A DNA stretch of 64,000 bases from Mesocentrotus franciscanus (Eukaryota > Echinodermata > Echinoidea > Camarodonta > Strongylocentrotidae): positions 11,459,665 through 11,523,664 of the forward strand of contig CP137683.1 of the NCBI GenBank assembly GCA_037976565.1. Reading direction: 5' to 3'. The translations under genes and the position numbers were made by a program. Every line of letters starts with the position of its first letter. Within the stretch, counting starts at the first letter, position 1. Positions 13,201 through 22,469 of this stretch are shown here, in pieces. The notes under the pieces are model-generated. The model did no database searches. It was not told the DNA's origin and saw nothing but the letters and a program-made list of their open reading frames with translations.

Positions 13201-16200
13201 GTTGAATTGATTATGTTTTTCCGTATAGACAAATTGTAAATTCTCGATTAATAATGAAATAATTCGCATCTTAAATGATAAATACATACTTTTCCTAAAA
13301 GCATTTAACACAAAATTGTCATTTCATTTTCAAGTAAATTTCATTTTCGAAATCCTTTTCATGTTCAATTCCCAGCGCAGGTTGAATTGAATTTTTTCCC
13401 GGATAGACAGTATCCTGTGATATAACTAGTATGCAGTTGAGAGAATTACGTGTGTAACGACATATTGACATGATGAAATACATAATTATTACAGGTATTT
13501 CATGATATTCATGACGTCACATTTACAAGAATGGAGAGTAAGGCAGTGTCAGGTTCCTCTGAAGAATTACCTATAGCCAAGCAGGCATTCACATGTAAAG
13601 AATCCTTCATGATCTGTACACGATCCTCCGTGTTTGCATGGTGTAGACTCGCATTCATTGAGGTTGATCTGACACAAAGTTCCATCAAAACCTGGGATGT
13701 TTGTATATTGAGAGATTGAAACACGTATCATTGTTCTTTATTTCAGATAAACGAAATGAAACTGAACTATGTCTGTAGGCCCACATTTCCCAAAAGAATA
13801 GGAGTGTGCTGAAAAATGAGGAGACAGAATTGTGGTAATGGATGTCTTCAGTTGCCAGAATTTTGACGAAGTTTGTATTGCCCATCTTAAATTATTTCTG
13901 AAAATCAATATCAAGGGTAAAACTTAGATAAGTGGCGGATGTCGGGGGAAAGGGCGCACGGTGTATATACTATGGTAGAGATTGACTAGTTAGGTTATTT
14001 GAATGTGTAGTAAATTTATCACTAATTGCTCAAGGTAGAATAATCTTGGATCCGCCACAGAAGACATTACTTCCAATTGAGCAGAGACCCAGTCACAAGT
14101 TGTAAACGAATACACATATGCGGCCTAAAAGAAAGAAAGAAAGAGAAGCTATAAATGGTGTAGTATTCATACACTTTACAGCCTTTCAAGCTTCTAGAAG
14201 GATACTTCTGATTCATGTATTTGCTCTACTCACAGAAATTGCAGTCCGGAGGATGGAACTGTTTATTTTACAATTAATTTGAAATTAATGTAATGCATCT
14301 AAAATGATCACTAAGGCTAAAGTTATGTTCTCTTCGGAGCAAAGGGGGATTAGAAGGCAATTCGTAATGAAAAGAGTCTATTCAGGCTCTTGTAGATAAT
14401 GTAACAATTTATTATGGTATTTTTGTGGCGACCTACATCAGTTCTACGGGTCTTCGTTACATATTTAGCGACAGTAAATGAGTATTAATGGATTTTGATA
14501 AGCTTGATAAGATTAACAAATATGTAAATACCTTCTGGACAATCACAAATAAAGCCATCGATAAGATCAATGCATACACCATTATTCTCGCACTGGTTTG
14601 GTGTGCAGTCGTCAGAGTTCTCATCACAGAGGACACCCTCGTATCCTGGTGGACAGCGACAAACATATCCATTTACCTTAGAAGTAAGGGATGAACAGAG
14701 AAATGTAATACATGTATATGAAGAGTAGAATGAACGATAGACTGGTGGAAGAATTCTAGAAGTGAAATGCTCAATTGAGCAAAACGCCCCAAATGTGGGT
14801 AATCCAGTCCTCCCGGCCGGAATCCTCTAATGATTTGTTATGCTTAACACAATGAATCACAATATGTTGCAATAAATTCTGTAATGAAAATAATATAGGA
14901 GCACTTTTGTGAATGCTCTTGACTCTCATGTGAGAGGTCCCGGGTTCAATCCTTGGACAAGGTGCCTATATAATCCATATCGCCCAAGGTGCAATAAATA
15001 TGTACCTGGCAATGCTGGGGATATGGTAATTGCAGGGCCCGAAAGTAGAGCAGTATTAATACTGATTTGGCTACCCTGGGTAAATATGATCTAATGATTA
15101 TCAATTCTAATATAAATAAATGAAAGAGATTGATGGGAAACAGTTAAAACCATCCCCACTGTGAATTAGGACCCCGTCCCCAAAGCAAGATGAAAGATTT
15201 GATAGCTCGATCACTATCCAATCGAATAGAAATATTTTATAAATTGAGATGGTAGGATGCCAAGAATCAGTTGGAATTACACTATTAAGTTTTGCCGTAT
15301 TAAAATGACCACACTCGAAAGTGAAGGTATAGGAGTTTAAATCATGAAATGCCTTCCGTCTATCTTTAGCTCTCATGGCAAGTCACAATTCTCTGGCCTA
15401 TGGAGGGAATCCTAATCCATTTCATTCGTTTCAAAAGTAGATTTCAAGTTTAGAGAATAGTAATTTTATGTGATCTGCCATTTCAGCAGCGTAATCTAAG
15501 TTGATAGTGTATTCGCGGTTCTTTCAGCGAGCGGTGAAAAATATAACCCATCAGATAAAATGGTAACAGTTTCAAAATACTAGTAGAGGAGAAATATGCC
15601 TCTGCATGACTTGTAATATTTATTTTACTTTATATTGACTCTTCCTCACTTACCTTATCAATGCATGTTGCTCCATTTAGACACTGATTACCGATGCACT
15701 CATCGATGTTCTCTTCACAAAGGGTTCCCATGAATCCCGCCAAACAATGGCACGTGTACTCCGCCCTGTCACTTCTCCCCAAGCACGTGGCACCATTCAT
15801 ACAGGGATTCGCCGGGTAGCACTGCGAGGCCTCTACCACCTGACATGTAGTCCCAATAAACCCTGGAGCACAGATGCATCTGAAAGCATTCACTTCATCC
15901 AGGCAGGTCGCTCCATTCTTACACGGCTGCTGCATGCACTCGTCGATATCGGTCTAACAGAAAGTGGCGAAGAATATGGAAGTGCCTCATAACATAATTT
16001 CAATTTGTTTTACGAAATGAATATGGTTTACAACATATAACATCACAATGATCCTTATAGAGATTTAGTATATTATGTTTTCCAACTTGATAATTATCTG
16101 CTGCTATTCGAAGACATTGGAGAGAGATTGCTGATCAATTAGCTCAACAGCACAGAAGTTGAACCAAAGTCTAAATCTAAGTAAGTAGCCGTATATTCAC

Positions 16201-19200
16201 ACTTCAATTCAGGAACGAGTATATAGTAGCCCATACAATTTATCATAGGGCTAAACTGTCTAAACATGTAAATTACCTCGCAAAATACCCCTTCGTATCC
16301 AAGCAAGCATTCGCAAGAGAAGTCACCGAGACGATTAACACAAATTGCGTTATTCTGGCAGAGTGAGGATGCACACTCATTAATATCAACCTCACAGTGG
16401 GTGCCACTAAAACCAGCCTTGCAGATACACGAATAGCCATTAATTCCATCCACACACTCCTCATAATTGAAACAGGGAAAGCTGCTGCATTCATTGATGT
16501 CCGTTTCGCAGTTGTCACCGGTAAAACCTTCAGGACAATAGCACCTAAAAAAAAAGAGTTTGGGAAAGACAAAAACCAGTAGGAAGTAACAGTTAAAATA
16601 TCCCGATTTTGAAGCGCATACATGTACATCACATTATGATATAACGTTTTAAGGCGCTTCCAAACTGCACTGGAAGTTATTACGCCAGCTAGATACAGTT
16701 AGATACAGTACCCATTATCAATACACAATGCATTAAAAGCATTATGCCCCCACATCACATGAAATTTCCAATTGCCACCCGAGATTGATAAATGTGTATA
16801 AAATGCCATCTATCATGACATGCGAAGGTTAATTTGACCCCCCACCTATTCAGTGTAAACATTGTAAAGTGATAAATTGACAAATTATGAATTCCAACGT
16901 GCCATGAATATCATGGATTTGCCGGAAATCGTTACAAAAACCGATGCCCACAATGTAATTATTATCATTTCAGAAGATAAAAAGTATATAATTTCATAAT
17001 ATATCCTTCTCTCCTACAAGTAACAGCTCTATATGGGGCTTTGATAATATCTAAAGACTACTTGCTAAATTGGTTTTTGCAGAGTTTTATTCATATCTCT
17101 CTAATCTGACATACTTGTTCGATGATCATTTCATATTTAATGTTTGTACTCATGTTCATGTTTATGTGATCATTTATACTCTATTTTCTATTGCGCCATG
17201 ATCAACACTATTGCGATGGATACCGGCGCAGTTTAAGTGTTCATATTATTATTATTATTAAAATGAATTTTAAACAAAGATTTTGATTTGTAAATTTATC
17301 TTCACACAAGAAATGAACTGTATATACAAATTAATGCAAATATAGAAATACCTTACCTGTGTGAACTAGGTGCTAGATGTGAACAGGTTCCTCCATTTTT
17401 ACAAGGTGAATCAAGGCAAGGATAGATGATCTGTTCACATTGGTATCCGGTGTATCCCGTCAGGCACATGCAGCGATAGAACGACACCTCATCAATACAT
17501 GTTCCATTGTTAAAACAAGGCCTGAAATTATTATTGAAGTTAAAAATTAACACAGAGGGCCACATATGAACAGAGGTCAAATAAAAAAAACGCATTTACT
17601 CTGCTGACGATATAAAATAGATTCTAAATTTATTTTGCACATGGCATTGATTGAAACTCTTGTGAAATGCAGGGTATTCTACCGACAATACTTAATATTG
17701 ACTTAAACTGCCATCTACTGTTCACAATGTCCTGATGAGTCGACAGTCATGTCCCGCAATGCATCACCAACTAGATGAAGCGTGCATGATGATGCTTGGA
17801 TACAGGAACTGGCAGGTGTCGTATGTACGCCTTCACCAAAAGATGACGCAATTGAAAAATACTTTATAGCTGTGGTAGCCATGTCGGTAAAAAAAAAAAA
17901 CTTCCTTTAAACCACGCGTATAGAAACTAGGAATTATAACAACAATATATCTTTATTAATCAAATGTATATTCACTATCAGGATTTAGAAAAATTAAAGT
18001 AGGCCAAAGATAGTGTTTTTTGTAATCACTTTTCATTAGAATTTATTACAGAAAATACGAATAACGGGCATTTTTATGGATAAAATATGCCAATACAATA
18101 AAACCTTAAAACCCGTCTGCACTAGTTTGGCCAGGAAGGATTAGACCTCCCAGCGAGGTCACTGACAGGTGGTTATCTCATCAACTCAGCTCTCAATTAA
18201 CATAAGAAAAAGAGGATCATGGAGGACCAACGAGCACCGCTTAGGCTTTGTTTTCTATATAGAGGGAGCAAGTAGCTACATGTAGTGCAGTGGGGCTTTA
18301 GAAAATGTTACAAAAATATCATATGCGACTGTAAAACTGTTGGAAGAAAGTACTAACATTGAGTTGCATTCGTCTATGTTGACTTCACAGTAGACACCGG
18401 TAAACCCTGAAGGACATTGGCAATGAAGAACATTGAGGCTCTCTTGACAAGTACCTCCGTTGTAACATGGTTCAGAAGAACACAGCTGAATCTCTACCTC
18501 ACATTCAACTCCTAAGAAAACGAGAAAAAAGAAAGAAAAAAATAATATTTATCAATATTCCGATAAAGACCTTTACACAATGGCATATGGAATTTCAAAA
18601 TTGTATCATTTTTCTAGCAGAAGTTTCCCTTTGTATTAATTCATAACTTTAATATTGTTGGAGGGGCCGGCCGGGATGCTGAGGATATCCTGAAATGTTC
18701 CTAAATCAAGTGATTCTGTCACGTACCAAATTGGTGCGAAGGTCACCCTATGCCAGAAGATAGATAAGAACAAGTTGCAGTATTTAGGACACATTTCTAG
18801 GAGAGAAGGTGACAACCTGGAGAAGATCATTCCCAAGGCCATGTTGAGGGTCAACGGAAACGTGGTAGGCCAAAAGTTCGATGAGCTGACGGAATAAAAG
18901 AGATTACTGGCATGAACATCTGCACAGCTCATCTCTATGCCCAGGACAGAAGAGGTTTGAACGTCATCATCAATAGGGTCACAAATGGTCAGTCATGACT
19001 CGTAGGACGACGACGACGATTATTGTTTGTACAATTTTCTTATACAGGTTTGTTTCTGCGACATTGTTTTTTCACACCTGTGCCAACTTTTAATAAAGGT
19101 TTAATTTCCTGTCTAATTTCCACAGCGCAAAAAATTATACACATAAACAAACATAAACCAAGTCACCAAATCTGCACAGCGCAAACAAATTCTACACATA

Positions 19201-20758
19201 AACAAACATAAACCAGGTCACAAAATCTACTGGGACAAAAGGATCATAATTTTCACTGTCTTATACAAGTTCTCGACCTTTTTAACAAGTAATGTAACTA
19301 ATCTGATATGTTATATCCTTTAGTTAGCATTAAAGTCTACACGATGAACACAAGCATTTACGTTAAACAATCAATAATTTTGGGTTTTGAATGTATCTAT
19401 CGGTATGAAAGTAAGGTTTAAACATATAGGACCACAAGGACAAAATAAGAAAATCTTGAGTTTCTTCTGGCGCATCAATTCCGGAAAGTACTCCGACTTT
19501 TCTTTGTTAATCAGTTACTGCAGAGGAGCTACTCCTCAGAATAAAACTATATAACTACCTCTGTAGCCTGCAGGGCAAATACAGACATAGCCATCCTCCA
19601 CATTTTTGCAAGCGCCGTCATTGTCACACGGGTTCTCCTCACAGAAGTTCGTTTTCACTGCACAGTTTGGTCCTTCCCAGCCATCTGCGCAGTGGCATTC
19701 ATAAGAGGCAATCTTGTCGATGCATGTTCCGTTGGCACCGCAAGGCTCTGACATGCACTCGTTGATATCATCTTCGCAGAAAGACCCTGGTATGGAAATT
19801 GAAAATTATTAATATTCCATCTTGGGTTTGCCCTGTGTGTCTGCCGTAATTTAGTTTCTGTAATTTTCACACAAGGAACCTGGTGTAAATTAATAAGTGA
19901 CTGACCTGTTCACTGTCAAACCCGGGTACAGCCCATCATTTATTATCCCCCATCAAGAGCCAACCATCTAACCAAACAAATGAGATATGAAACTCTTCGA
20001 GAAAAATTTGGAGACGGATGTAACAAAGTACATCCCCTTGTTTACCGGGCACAAACCCTACTTACCTTACCATAAATGCTTGTAAAAGAATAAGACGAAG
20101 ATGCCCGTTATTTTTAGAATAATCGTACGTGCCCTGTTGTCACTCACTTTGGCTTACCTGTGTAACCTGGTGTGCATAGGCATAGAGAGTGTCCATTCGG
20201 ATCGGTGCTGCACATTGCATCGTTGGAACATGGACCAGACAAGCACGCATCTATGACAATCTCACAATTTTGACCTACAAATCCTGCACGACATTCGCAG
20301 CTGAACTCATTTCCTAAGTTTGTGCAGTTGCCACCATGCTGGCAAGGGTCGTCATCGCAAATAGTTTTGTTTTTCTCGCAGAATATGCCGGCATAAGGAG
20401 AGGTGCAAAAACAGGCCCAATATGTACCGAAGTCAATGCATGTGGCGTTGTTTTCACATCCAACATCTGCACATAGATCGATGTCAATCTCGCATCTATC
20501 CCCTTTGTATCCGTTCGGACAATCGCATGTGTAGCGAGCCACTTCATCAGTACACGACCCCCCATTGAGACACGGGTCACTGTTGCATTCATCGATGTCG
20601 CGAGAGCAGTTTATGTTGGAATAACCTGGTGGGCAAATGCACTTGTAACCAAACACGTCACCAGGAAAGATTTCACAAGTCGCTCCATTCTGGCAGGGAT
20701 TCGGTGAACAGGCGTCGATCTCATACTGGCAGTTCTGCCCGTGAAACCCGTCAGGACA
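1092..20758 (-). CDS. Large secreted EGF-repeat / pentraxin / TSP1 / sushi protein (SVEP1/fibropellin-like), partial
   Basis: Fifteen exons on the minus strand encode, in order from the amino side: one partial and about 18 EGF-like repeats, many with the calcium-binding D-I-D/N-E-C start; a pentraxin/LamG-like jelly-roll; two further EGF repeats; one thrombospondin type 1 repeat; one sushi/CCP module; and a cysteine-poor segment. Proteins of this type are extracellular adhesion or matrix molecules. The EGF-pentraxin-sushi combination is best known from polydom/SVEP1, and long EGF arrays from sea urchin fibropellins. I identified exons by GT/AG sites, continuous reading frames and matching phases: every tested junction restores a complete codon and keeps cysteine spacing. 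The signal peptide and 5' exons are missing (500-N gap at 20759-21258), and at least one exon for the N-terminal pentraxin half was not found between 11549 and 12916. The 3' end is not seen. It could be a lineage-specific paralogue, so no gene symbol is given. Confidence 0.85.
1268..2192 (-). other. Intron, no recognised content
   Basis: This 925-bp interval separates the sushi exon from the next exon to the left. I see no additional domain or repeat in it. Confidence 0.5.
2193..2402 (-). CDS. Sushi/CCP (complement control protein) exon
   Basis: This is a symmetrical 1-1 exon of 210 bp, with acceptor CTATAAG at 2403-2404 and donor GTAGGT. The frame shows the sushi layout: [14 protein letters not shown], then C-x3-C-R-T-G-Y, a later Y-S-C, a Trp (Y-R-W-D) and a final P-S-C-V. 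Proline-asparagine-glycine after the first Cys, the GY pair and the Trp before the last Cys are sushi hallmarks. It follows the TSP1 exon directly in phase. Confidence 0.8.
2591..3127. mobile_element. MITE, TTAA-bounded, copy 1 of 3 (inverted)
   Basis: This 537-bp non-coding element has terminal inverted repeats resembling AAAGGTACTATGTCCCATTT and TTAA at both ends. Copies 2 (25154-25694) and 3 (30549-31084) share the whole sequence in the opposite orientation. The termini and TTAA target suggest mobilisation by a piggyBac-type transposase. It lies in an intron of the EGF gene. Confidence 0.8.
3146..3440. repeat. Dispersed repeat family R1, copy 1
   Basis: It starts at TATATACCTCGCTTTAGAAA and includes CATCTGATTGGTCGAAATTG, a GTTTACGTGTTAAAA block, a GCGAGCGCGGACACC block and a GCGCAGACGACCG block. 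The same ordered blocks recur at 6148-6435 and in part at 34541-34930. The inverted CCAAT box (ATTGGTC) in each copy could give it promoter character, but that is only inference. Confidence 0.7.
3777..3886. repeat. Inverted repeat hairpin
   Basis: Arms of about 49 bp, CATAGTTGTT...ATCACCCC and its near-exact complement, flank a 12-base loop (TCGGCACGCCTC). The stem contains GAGGTTACATCGTGC. It follows repeat R1 copy 1 and may be the end of the same mobile unit. Confidence 0.75.
4092..4262 (-). CDS. Thrombospondin type 1 repeat exon
   Basis: This symmetrical 171-bp exon has acceptor CGTCATAG and donor GTATCT. The frame reads [13 protein letters not shown], then V-T-C-G-G-G, a R-Y-R-T-C core, L-C-K-G and E-P-C-N-T-Q-E-C-P. 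The stacked W-x-x-W-x-x-W set, the six cysteines and the CSVTCG-like segment are diagnostic. Its phase joins the preceding EGF exon (A + TT = Ile). Confidence 0.9.
4263..4976 (-). other. Intron, no recognised content
   Basis: This 714-bp intron lies between the TSP1 and the EGF20-21 exons. I see nothing beyond AT-rich sequence. Confidence 0.5.
4977..5210 (-). CDS. Exon with two EGF-like repeats (after pentraxin)
   Basis: The acceptor TTTTGCAG and donor GTAAGC bound 234 bp. Two EGF modules follow each other: the first opens F-D-E-C-V-S-N-P-C and closes G-F-T-G-P-T-C, the second opens V-D-I-C-K-E-N-Y-C and closes G-L-S-G-D-H-C. Each has six cysteines. The exon joins the pentraxin C-terminal exon (T + CC = Ser). 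Confidence 0.9.
5211..5833 (-). other. Intron with AG-rich tract
   Basis: This intron contains a GAAGAAGAAGCAGAAG-type purine tract around 5380-5455 and short TTATTA runs near 5700-5790. Nothing else was recognised. Confidence 0.5.
5834..6013 (-). CDS. Pentraxin-like domain, C-terminal exon
   Basis: This 180-bp exon has acceptor ATCTTCAG and donor GTAAGT. It encodes [12 protein letters not shown], then a Cys, [11 protein letters not shown] and a tail with V-C-D. The pattern of Trp, a helix, Cys, Gly-Asp and Trp matches the end of pentraxin/LamG jelly-rolls (nvWnrvLs...GdvisW). Phase agrees with the exons on both sides (G + AA = Glu upstream; T + CC = Ser downstream). Confidence 0.75.
6148..6435. 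repeat. Dispersed repeat family R1, copy 2
   Basis: It carries the same ordered blocks as copy 1 (TATATACCTCACTTGAGAAA, CATCTGATTGGTCGAAATTG, GTTTACGTGTTAAAA, GCGCAGACGACCG). An ATG open frame with a splice donor follows within about 30 bp, suggesting that R1 is the 5' part of a mobile gene. Confidence 0.7.
6462..6554 (+). pseudogene. First-exon fragment resembling Crypton/DUF3504-type mobile gene
   Basis: ATG opens a 31-codon frame ending exactly at a GTAAGG donor. It reads [10 protein letters not shown], then [10 protein letters not shown], then S-A-D-S-K-H-T-N. From memory of the family, the D/N-A-D-S-K-x-T start is common in invertebrate genes carrying a Crypton-derived tyrosine-recombinase-like (DUF3504/KIAA1958-like) domain. 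No second exon was found before the 6680 element. Its orientation opposes the host gene and it lies in an intron, so it is most likely a 5' remnant of a mobile element. Confidence 0.35.
6775..6925. repeat. Perfect inverted repeat, 62-bp arms
   Basis: The left arm (6775-6836) is the exact reverse complement of the right arm (6864-6925), with a 27-base spacer. Each arm contains CATGTGATTTTGGGACATG and ACTATGTGGTG. A stable cruciform or hairpin is expected. Confidence 0.9.
7810..9060. repeat. About 120-bp tandem array with 240-bp higher-order copies
   Basis: The motif GTGGTAAACCACAT recurs at 7813, 7940, 8165, 8290, 8406, 8530, 8646, 8771, 8896 and 9032. Units contain CACACTGTG, ACAGAGTTTACACATAGT and CTCTGTGTTAAATATG. 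The pair 8222-8461 is closely repeated at 8462-8701 (shared CATATGATTT variant), which indicates recent two-unit amplification. Confidence 0.85.
9484..10500. repeat. 140-bp tandem array (about 7 copies)
   Basis: TCGGAAACCAGATTCGCATA recurs at 9621, 9761, 9901, 10041 and 10181, exactly 140 bp apart. Diverged copies follow at 10328 and 10485 (147 and 157 bp), and a weak first copy starts at about 9484. Each unit contains GCTATGACCTTTGACCT and CTTCATATCAAA. It lies in an intron of the EGF gene. Confidence 0.9.
10500..10600. repeat. GGAC/GCAC/GGAA microsatellite and hairpin tail
   Basis: The array runs into GGACGGACGGACGCACGCAC and GGAAGGAAGG repeats, then a hairpin CCCTCC-GAC-TTC-GTC-GGCGAGGG followed by AATAATAA. 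I recall this tail-hairpin-A-rich end from dispersed repeats of several marine invertebrates, so it probably marks the 3' end of a mobile unit. Confidence 0.6.
10891..11215. mobile_element. Short MITE with GGGTGGTATTC termini
   Basis: The ends are near-complementary: left ATGGGTGGTATTCCGATAG with a further AGTTAAGC(T/C)..GGCTTAACT core, right CTTAACTTATGAGAATACCACCC. Total length is about 325 bp with TA at both borders. It has no coding capacity and lies about 140 bp from the pentraxin exon. Confidence 0.65.
11358..11548 (-). CDS. Pentraxin-like domain, central exon
   Basis: The acceptor CCCCTACAG and donor GTAAGA bound 63 codons plus one base each side. Features are [14 protein letters not shown], then [15 protein letters not shown] and I-L-S-V-G. 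The W-H-H-V-x-x-T-W-D signature, the Trp-containing strand and the S-G-x-x-L-A turn are typical of pentraxin/concanavalin-like LamG domains. Phase needs an upstream exon ending with two codon bases; that exon was not located. Confidence 0.85.
11549..12916 (-). other. Intron region expected to hold an undetected pentraxin N-terminal exon
   Basis: EGF repeat 19 ends at G-N-F without its last cysteine, and the pentraxin exon begins mid-codon. At least one exon must therefore lie here, or a fault exists. I could not find a convincing frame. The plus-strand text includes a C-run/A-run/CACACAC tract near 11991-12020. Confidence 0.5.
12917..13040 (-). CDS. EGF repeat 19 exon
   Basis: This 124-bp exon has acceptor TCGAATAG. 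The preferred donor is GTGAGC at 12911-12916, because it leaves G-F-T-G-N-F for a following Cys; an alternative GTAAAT donor lies 9 bp further on. It reads [16 protein letters not shown], completing repeat 18 and giving most of repeat 19. Confidence 0.85.
13047..13400. repeat. Intronic tandem duplication, about 180 bp x 2
   Basis: ACAAATTGTAAATT begins both copies (13047 and 13228), and both end near CCCA(A/G)CGCAGGTTGAATTGA. Copies differ at scattered positions, so the duplication is not recent. Confidence 0.75.
13571..13691 (-). CDS. EGF repeat 18 exon
   Basis: This 121-bp exon (acceptor CATCCCAG, donor GTAATT) completes repeat 17 with F-D-G-T-L-C and opens repeat 18 with [16 protein letters not shown]. 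It ends inside the G-Y-(S/R)-G loop. Phases match both neighbours. Confidence 0.88.
14532..14676 (-). CDS. EGF repeats 16 (end) and 17 exon
   Basis: The 145-bp frame [17 protein letters not shown] completes repeat 16, and [10 protein letters not shown] opens repeat 17, up to C-D-C-P-E. Acceptor TTCTAAG and donor GTATTT. Confidence 0.88.
14885..15100 (+). mobile_element. tRNA-derived SINE
   Basis: The head has a B-box-like GGGTTCAATCCTTGG with an A-box-like stretch (GTGAATGCTCTTGACTCTC) about 30 bases upstream. A body follows with GGTGCAATAAATATGTACC and TTTGGCTACCCTGGGTAAAT, as in SINEs of marine invertebrates. It lies in an intron of the EGF gene, opposite to it. Confidence 0.6.
15654..15953 (-). 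CDS. Exon with EGF repeats 14, 15 and start of 16
   Basis: This phase 0-0 exon of exactly 100 codons has acceptor CTGTTAG and donor GTAAGT. Repeats open [21 protein letters not shown] and [15 protein letters not shown] plus the hydroxylation-type C-x-D/N-x4-F/Y-x-C segment (D-E-V-N-A-F-R-C) indicates calcium-binding EGF. Confidence 0.93.
16277..16544 (-). CDS. Exon with EGF repeats 11 (end), 12 and 13
   Basis: This 268-bp exon has a poly-T acceptor ending AG and donor GTAATT. It completes repeat 11 ([12 protein letters not shown]) and carries [11 protein letters not shown] and [10 protein letters not shown] repeats, ending G-V-F-C-E in phase 0. Confidence 0.93.
16545..17356 (-). other. Intron, no recognised content
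   Basis: This 812-bp intron is AT-rich with no repeat or gene recognised apart from a short (ATT)n run near 17247. Confidence 0.5.
17357..17521 (-). CDS. Exon with EGF repeats 10 and 11
   Basis: This 165-bp exon (acceptor AATTTCAG, donor GTAAGG) holds [19 protein letters not shown] and [16 protein letters not shown]. It ends within repeat 11 and its phase is consistent with the next exon (AG + G = Arg). Confidence 0.9.
17522..18108 (-). other. Intron portion, no recognised content
   Basis: Nothing was recognised other than an A-run at 17888-17899. Confidence 0.5.
18109..18302. mobile_element. Short MITE family M2, copy 1
   Basis: This element of about 195 bp has complementary ends (AAAACCCGTCTGCACT and AGTGCAGTGGGGCTTT) and a conserved body (GGTGGTTATCTCATCAACTC, ACATAAGAAAAAGAGGATCA). 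A second copy lies at 29637-29828. TTAA occurs at the left border, weakly mutated (TTAG) at the right. Confidence 0.75.
18358..18511 (-). CDS. EGF repeat 9 exon
   Basis: This 154-bp exon has acceptor TTTCTTAG and a less common donor GTTAGT. It reads [21 protein letters not shown], then G-F-T-G-V-Y-C and N-I-D-E-C-N-S. Two trailing bases (AT) plus G of the next exon make Met. Confidence 0.88.
18690..19025 (+). pseudogene. LINE reverse transcriptase 3' remnant
   Basis: The plus-strand frame reads [21 protein letters not shown], then a shifted K-R-G-R-P segment, then I-K-E-I-T-G-M-N and D-R-R-G-L-N. This is the usual C-terminal end of endonuclease/reverse-transcriptase LINE proteins (LGHI.RRE...RGRP...W). 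Stops and frameshifts are present. A GACGACGACGACGA tail follows at 19008, as expected for a LINE 3' end. Confidence 0.75.
19123..19232. repeat. Two-copy direct repeat, about 55 bp
   Basis: CAGCGCAAA(A/C)AA followed by ACACATAAACAAACATAAACC occurs twice in tandem. Confidence 0.7.
19559..19786 (-). CDS. Exon with EGF repeats 7 and 8
   Basis: This 228-bp exon has acceptor CCATACCAG and donor GTAGTT. It completes repeat 6 (S-F-C), then [11 protein letters not shown] and [10 protein letters not shown] repeats up to P-A-G-Y-R. Phases fit both sides. Confidence 0.93.
20158..20758 (-). CDS. Large exon with EGF repeats 1 (end) to 6
   Basis: At least 601 bp of open frame ends at donor GTAAGC and is cut on its 5' side by the gap. 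It carries a partial repeat ([10 protein letters not shown]) and five more: [36 protein letters not shown] and I-D-A-C-L-S-G-P-C. Several fused EGF modules in one exon contrast with the split ones downstream. Confidence 0.93.
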
Positions 20759-21258
20759 NNNNNNNNNNNNNNNNNNNNNNNNNNNNNNNNNNNNNNNNNN
20801 NNNNNNNNNNNNNNNNNNNNNNNNNNNNNNNNNNNNNNNNNNNNNNNNNNNNNNNNNNNNNNNNNNNNNNNNNNNNNNNNNNNNNNNNNNNNNNNNNNNN
20901 NNNNNNNNNNNNNNNNNNNNNNNNNNNNNNNNNNNNNNNNNNNNNNNNNNNNNNNNNNNNNNNNNNNNNNNNNNNNNNNNNNNNNNNNNNNNNNNNNNNN
21001 NNNNNNNNNNNNNNNNNNNNNNNNNNNNNNNNNNNNNNNNNNNNNNNNNNNNNNNNNNNNNNNNNNNNNNNNNNNNNNNNNNNNNNNNNNNNNNNNNNNN
21101 NNNNNNNNNNNNNNNNNNNNNNNNNNNNNNNNNNNNNNNNNNNNNNNNNNNNNNNNNNNNNNNNNNNNNNNNNNNNNNNNNNNNNNNNNNNNNNNNNNNN
21201 NNNNNNNNNNNNNNNNNNNNNNNNNNNNNNNNNNNNNNNNNNNNNNNNNNNNNNNNNN
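20759..21258. other. Assembly gap, exactly 500 N
   Basis: A block of 500 N truncates the EGF exon on its left. The round number suggests a placeholder of unknown true size. The missing 5' part of the EGF gene probably falls here, because no EGF-like frame is visible between 21259 and 24200. Confidence 0.95.
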
Positions 21259-22469
21259 TAAACTTGAAACAAATAAACTTGAAACTCGAAACTTTCAGCA
21301 AAAAGGCGGAGTTTCTTTATTTTTTATTTTTTATGCTCTTCAACTACCAACAGTTTGGTTTTGTCCTAGGTTATTTTGTCTCCTCTGTTTTGCAAGCTTG
21401 ATTAATACCTTTTTTAAAAAAGATATAGATTTTGAAAGTGAAAATTAACGTCAAATATTATTTCCCTATATTCAGAAATGTGTTTTACCTTTTATATAAA
21501 TGAAGAAACACATGTTTTTTTTTAGAATCTTAACTTAGTAATATGATCTCCCGAAAGAAAATCTTTATTCAAAAATCGAAACAATGACAACCATTATCGT
21601 AAAACAAATGAAACCGAAAAGCCATTAATTTTCTTTCAATTCCTACAATACTACGAATAATTATTAATATATTTTCATCCGCGAGATGAAGTGACATATA
21701 AAGGTTTGGGATTTGATAATAGTATTTTTTTTTCTTTTGGTGCATTAAGTTGGACTTATTTCAACTTGAAATCCATTTAAATGGATAGCATGCTTTCGAC
21801 CTAGCCAGATTGCAAATTTGTTCAATCACCATTGATAAATATATATATCATTTAAAATTAAGAAACAATTTCAAAACTCTAATTTCTAATGTTTTCTGAA
21901 TAAAAGAAATGACCGATAATGTGATTTTGAAGCTACTACATCTGACTATCATGACTGTATTAGATGTGTTTGGTTGTCCTCGCCTTTATAGATTACCCCT
22001 AGAGAGGGCAGTATATTCCTTATTGAGAGCGTAGCCCTTTCTCCTTCTAATGGAACAAGAATATAGACAATTAATTGTTTTCAAAGTGTTAAAAATACGC
22101 CAGTAGATGTGTTGAAAGAAAGTTTTGCCGATCGGAAATTTAATTTATGATCATTAACACAAAAGCAAAAATAAATGGTTGACTTTTATCATCAAAATGT
22201 TTTTCGAATTTCGAATTTCGTTCCACAACTTCTGATTCTAATTATTAAAGACTGAATTAGTCTATTTCATAATAACAACAACTCTGAAAGACAAAGACAT
22301 TTGCCCCATCAACAAACATTGCACTAGATGTGCCCCTTAACAAATCCTGTTTGTTACCAATATGTATTTATATTATTCTATGTGGACCCCTATGAAAAAC
22401 ACCACTCGTGCTGATCAGGGCGTTCCATCCCACAAGTAGTAAATAAATAACAAAAAGAAATAAATATTT
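21259..22469. other. AT-rich non-coding, no recognised content
   Basis: I see no open frame with a recognisable domain on either strand. It begins with a short TAAACTTGAAAC direct repeat beside the gap. Confidence 0.5.

Noticed and set aside
20144..21448. Frames spanning the N block
   Set aside because: Reading through N is meaningless; only 20158-20758 has support.
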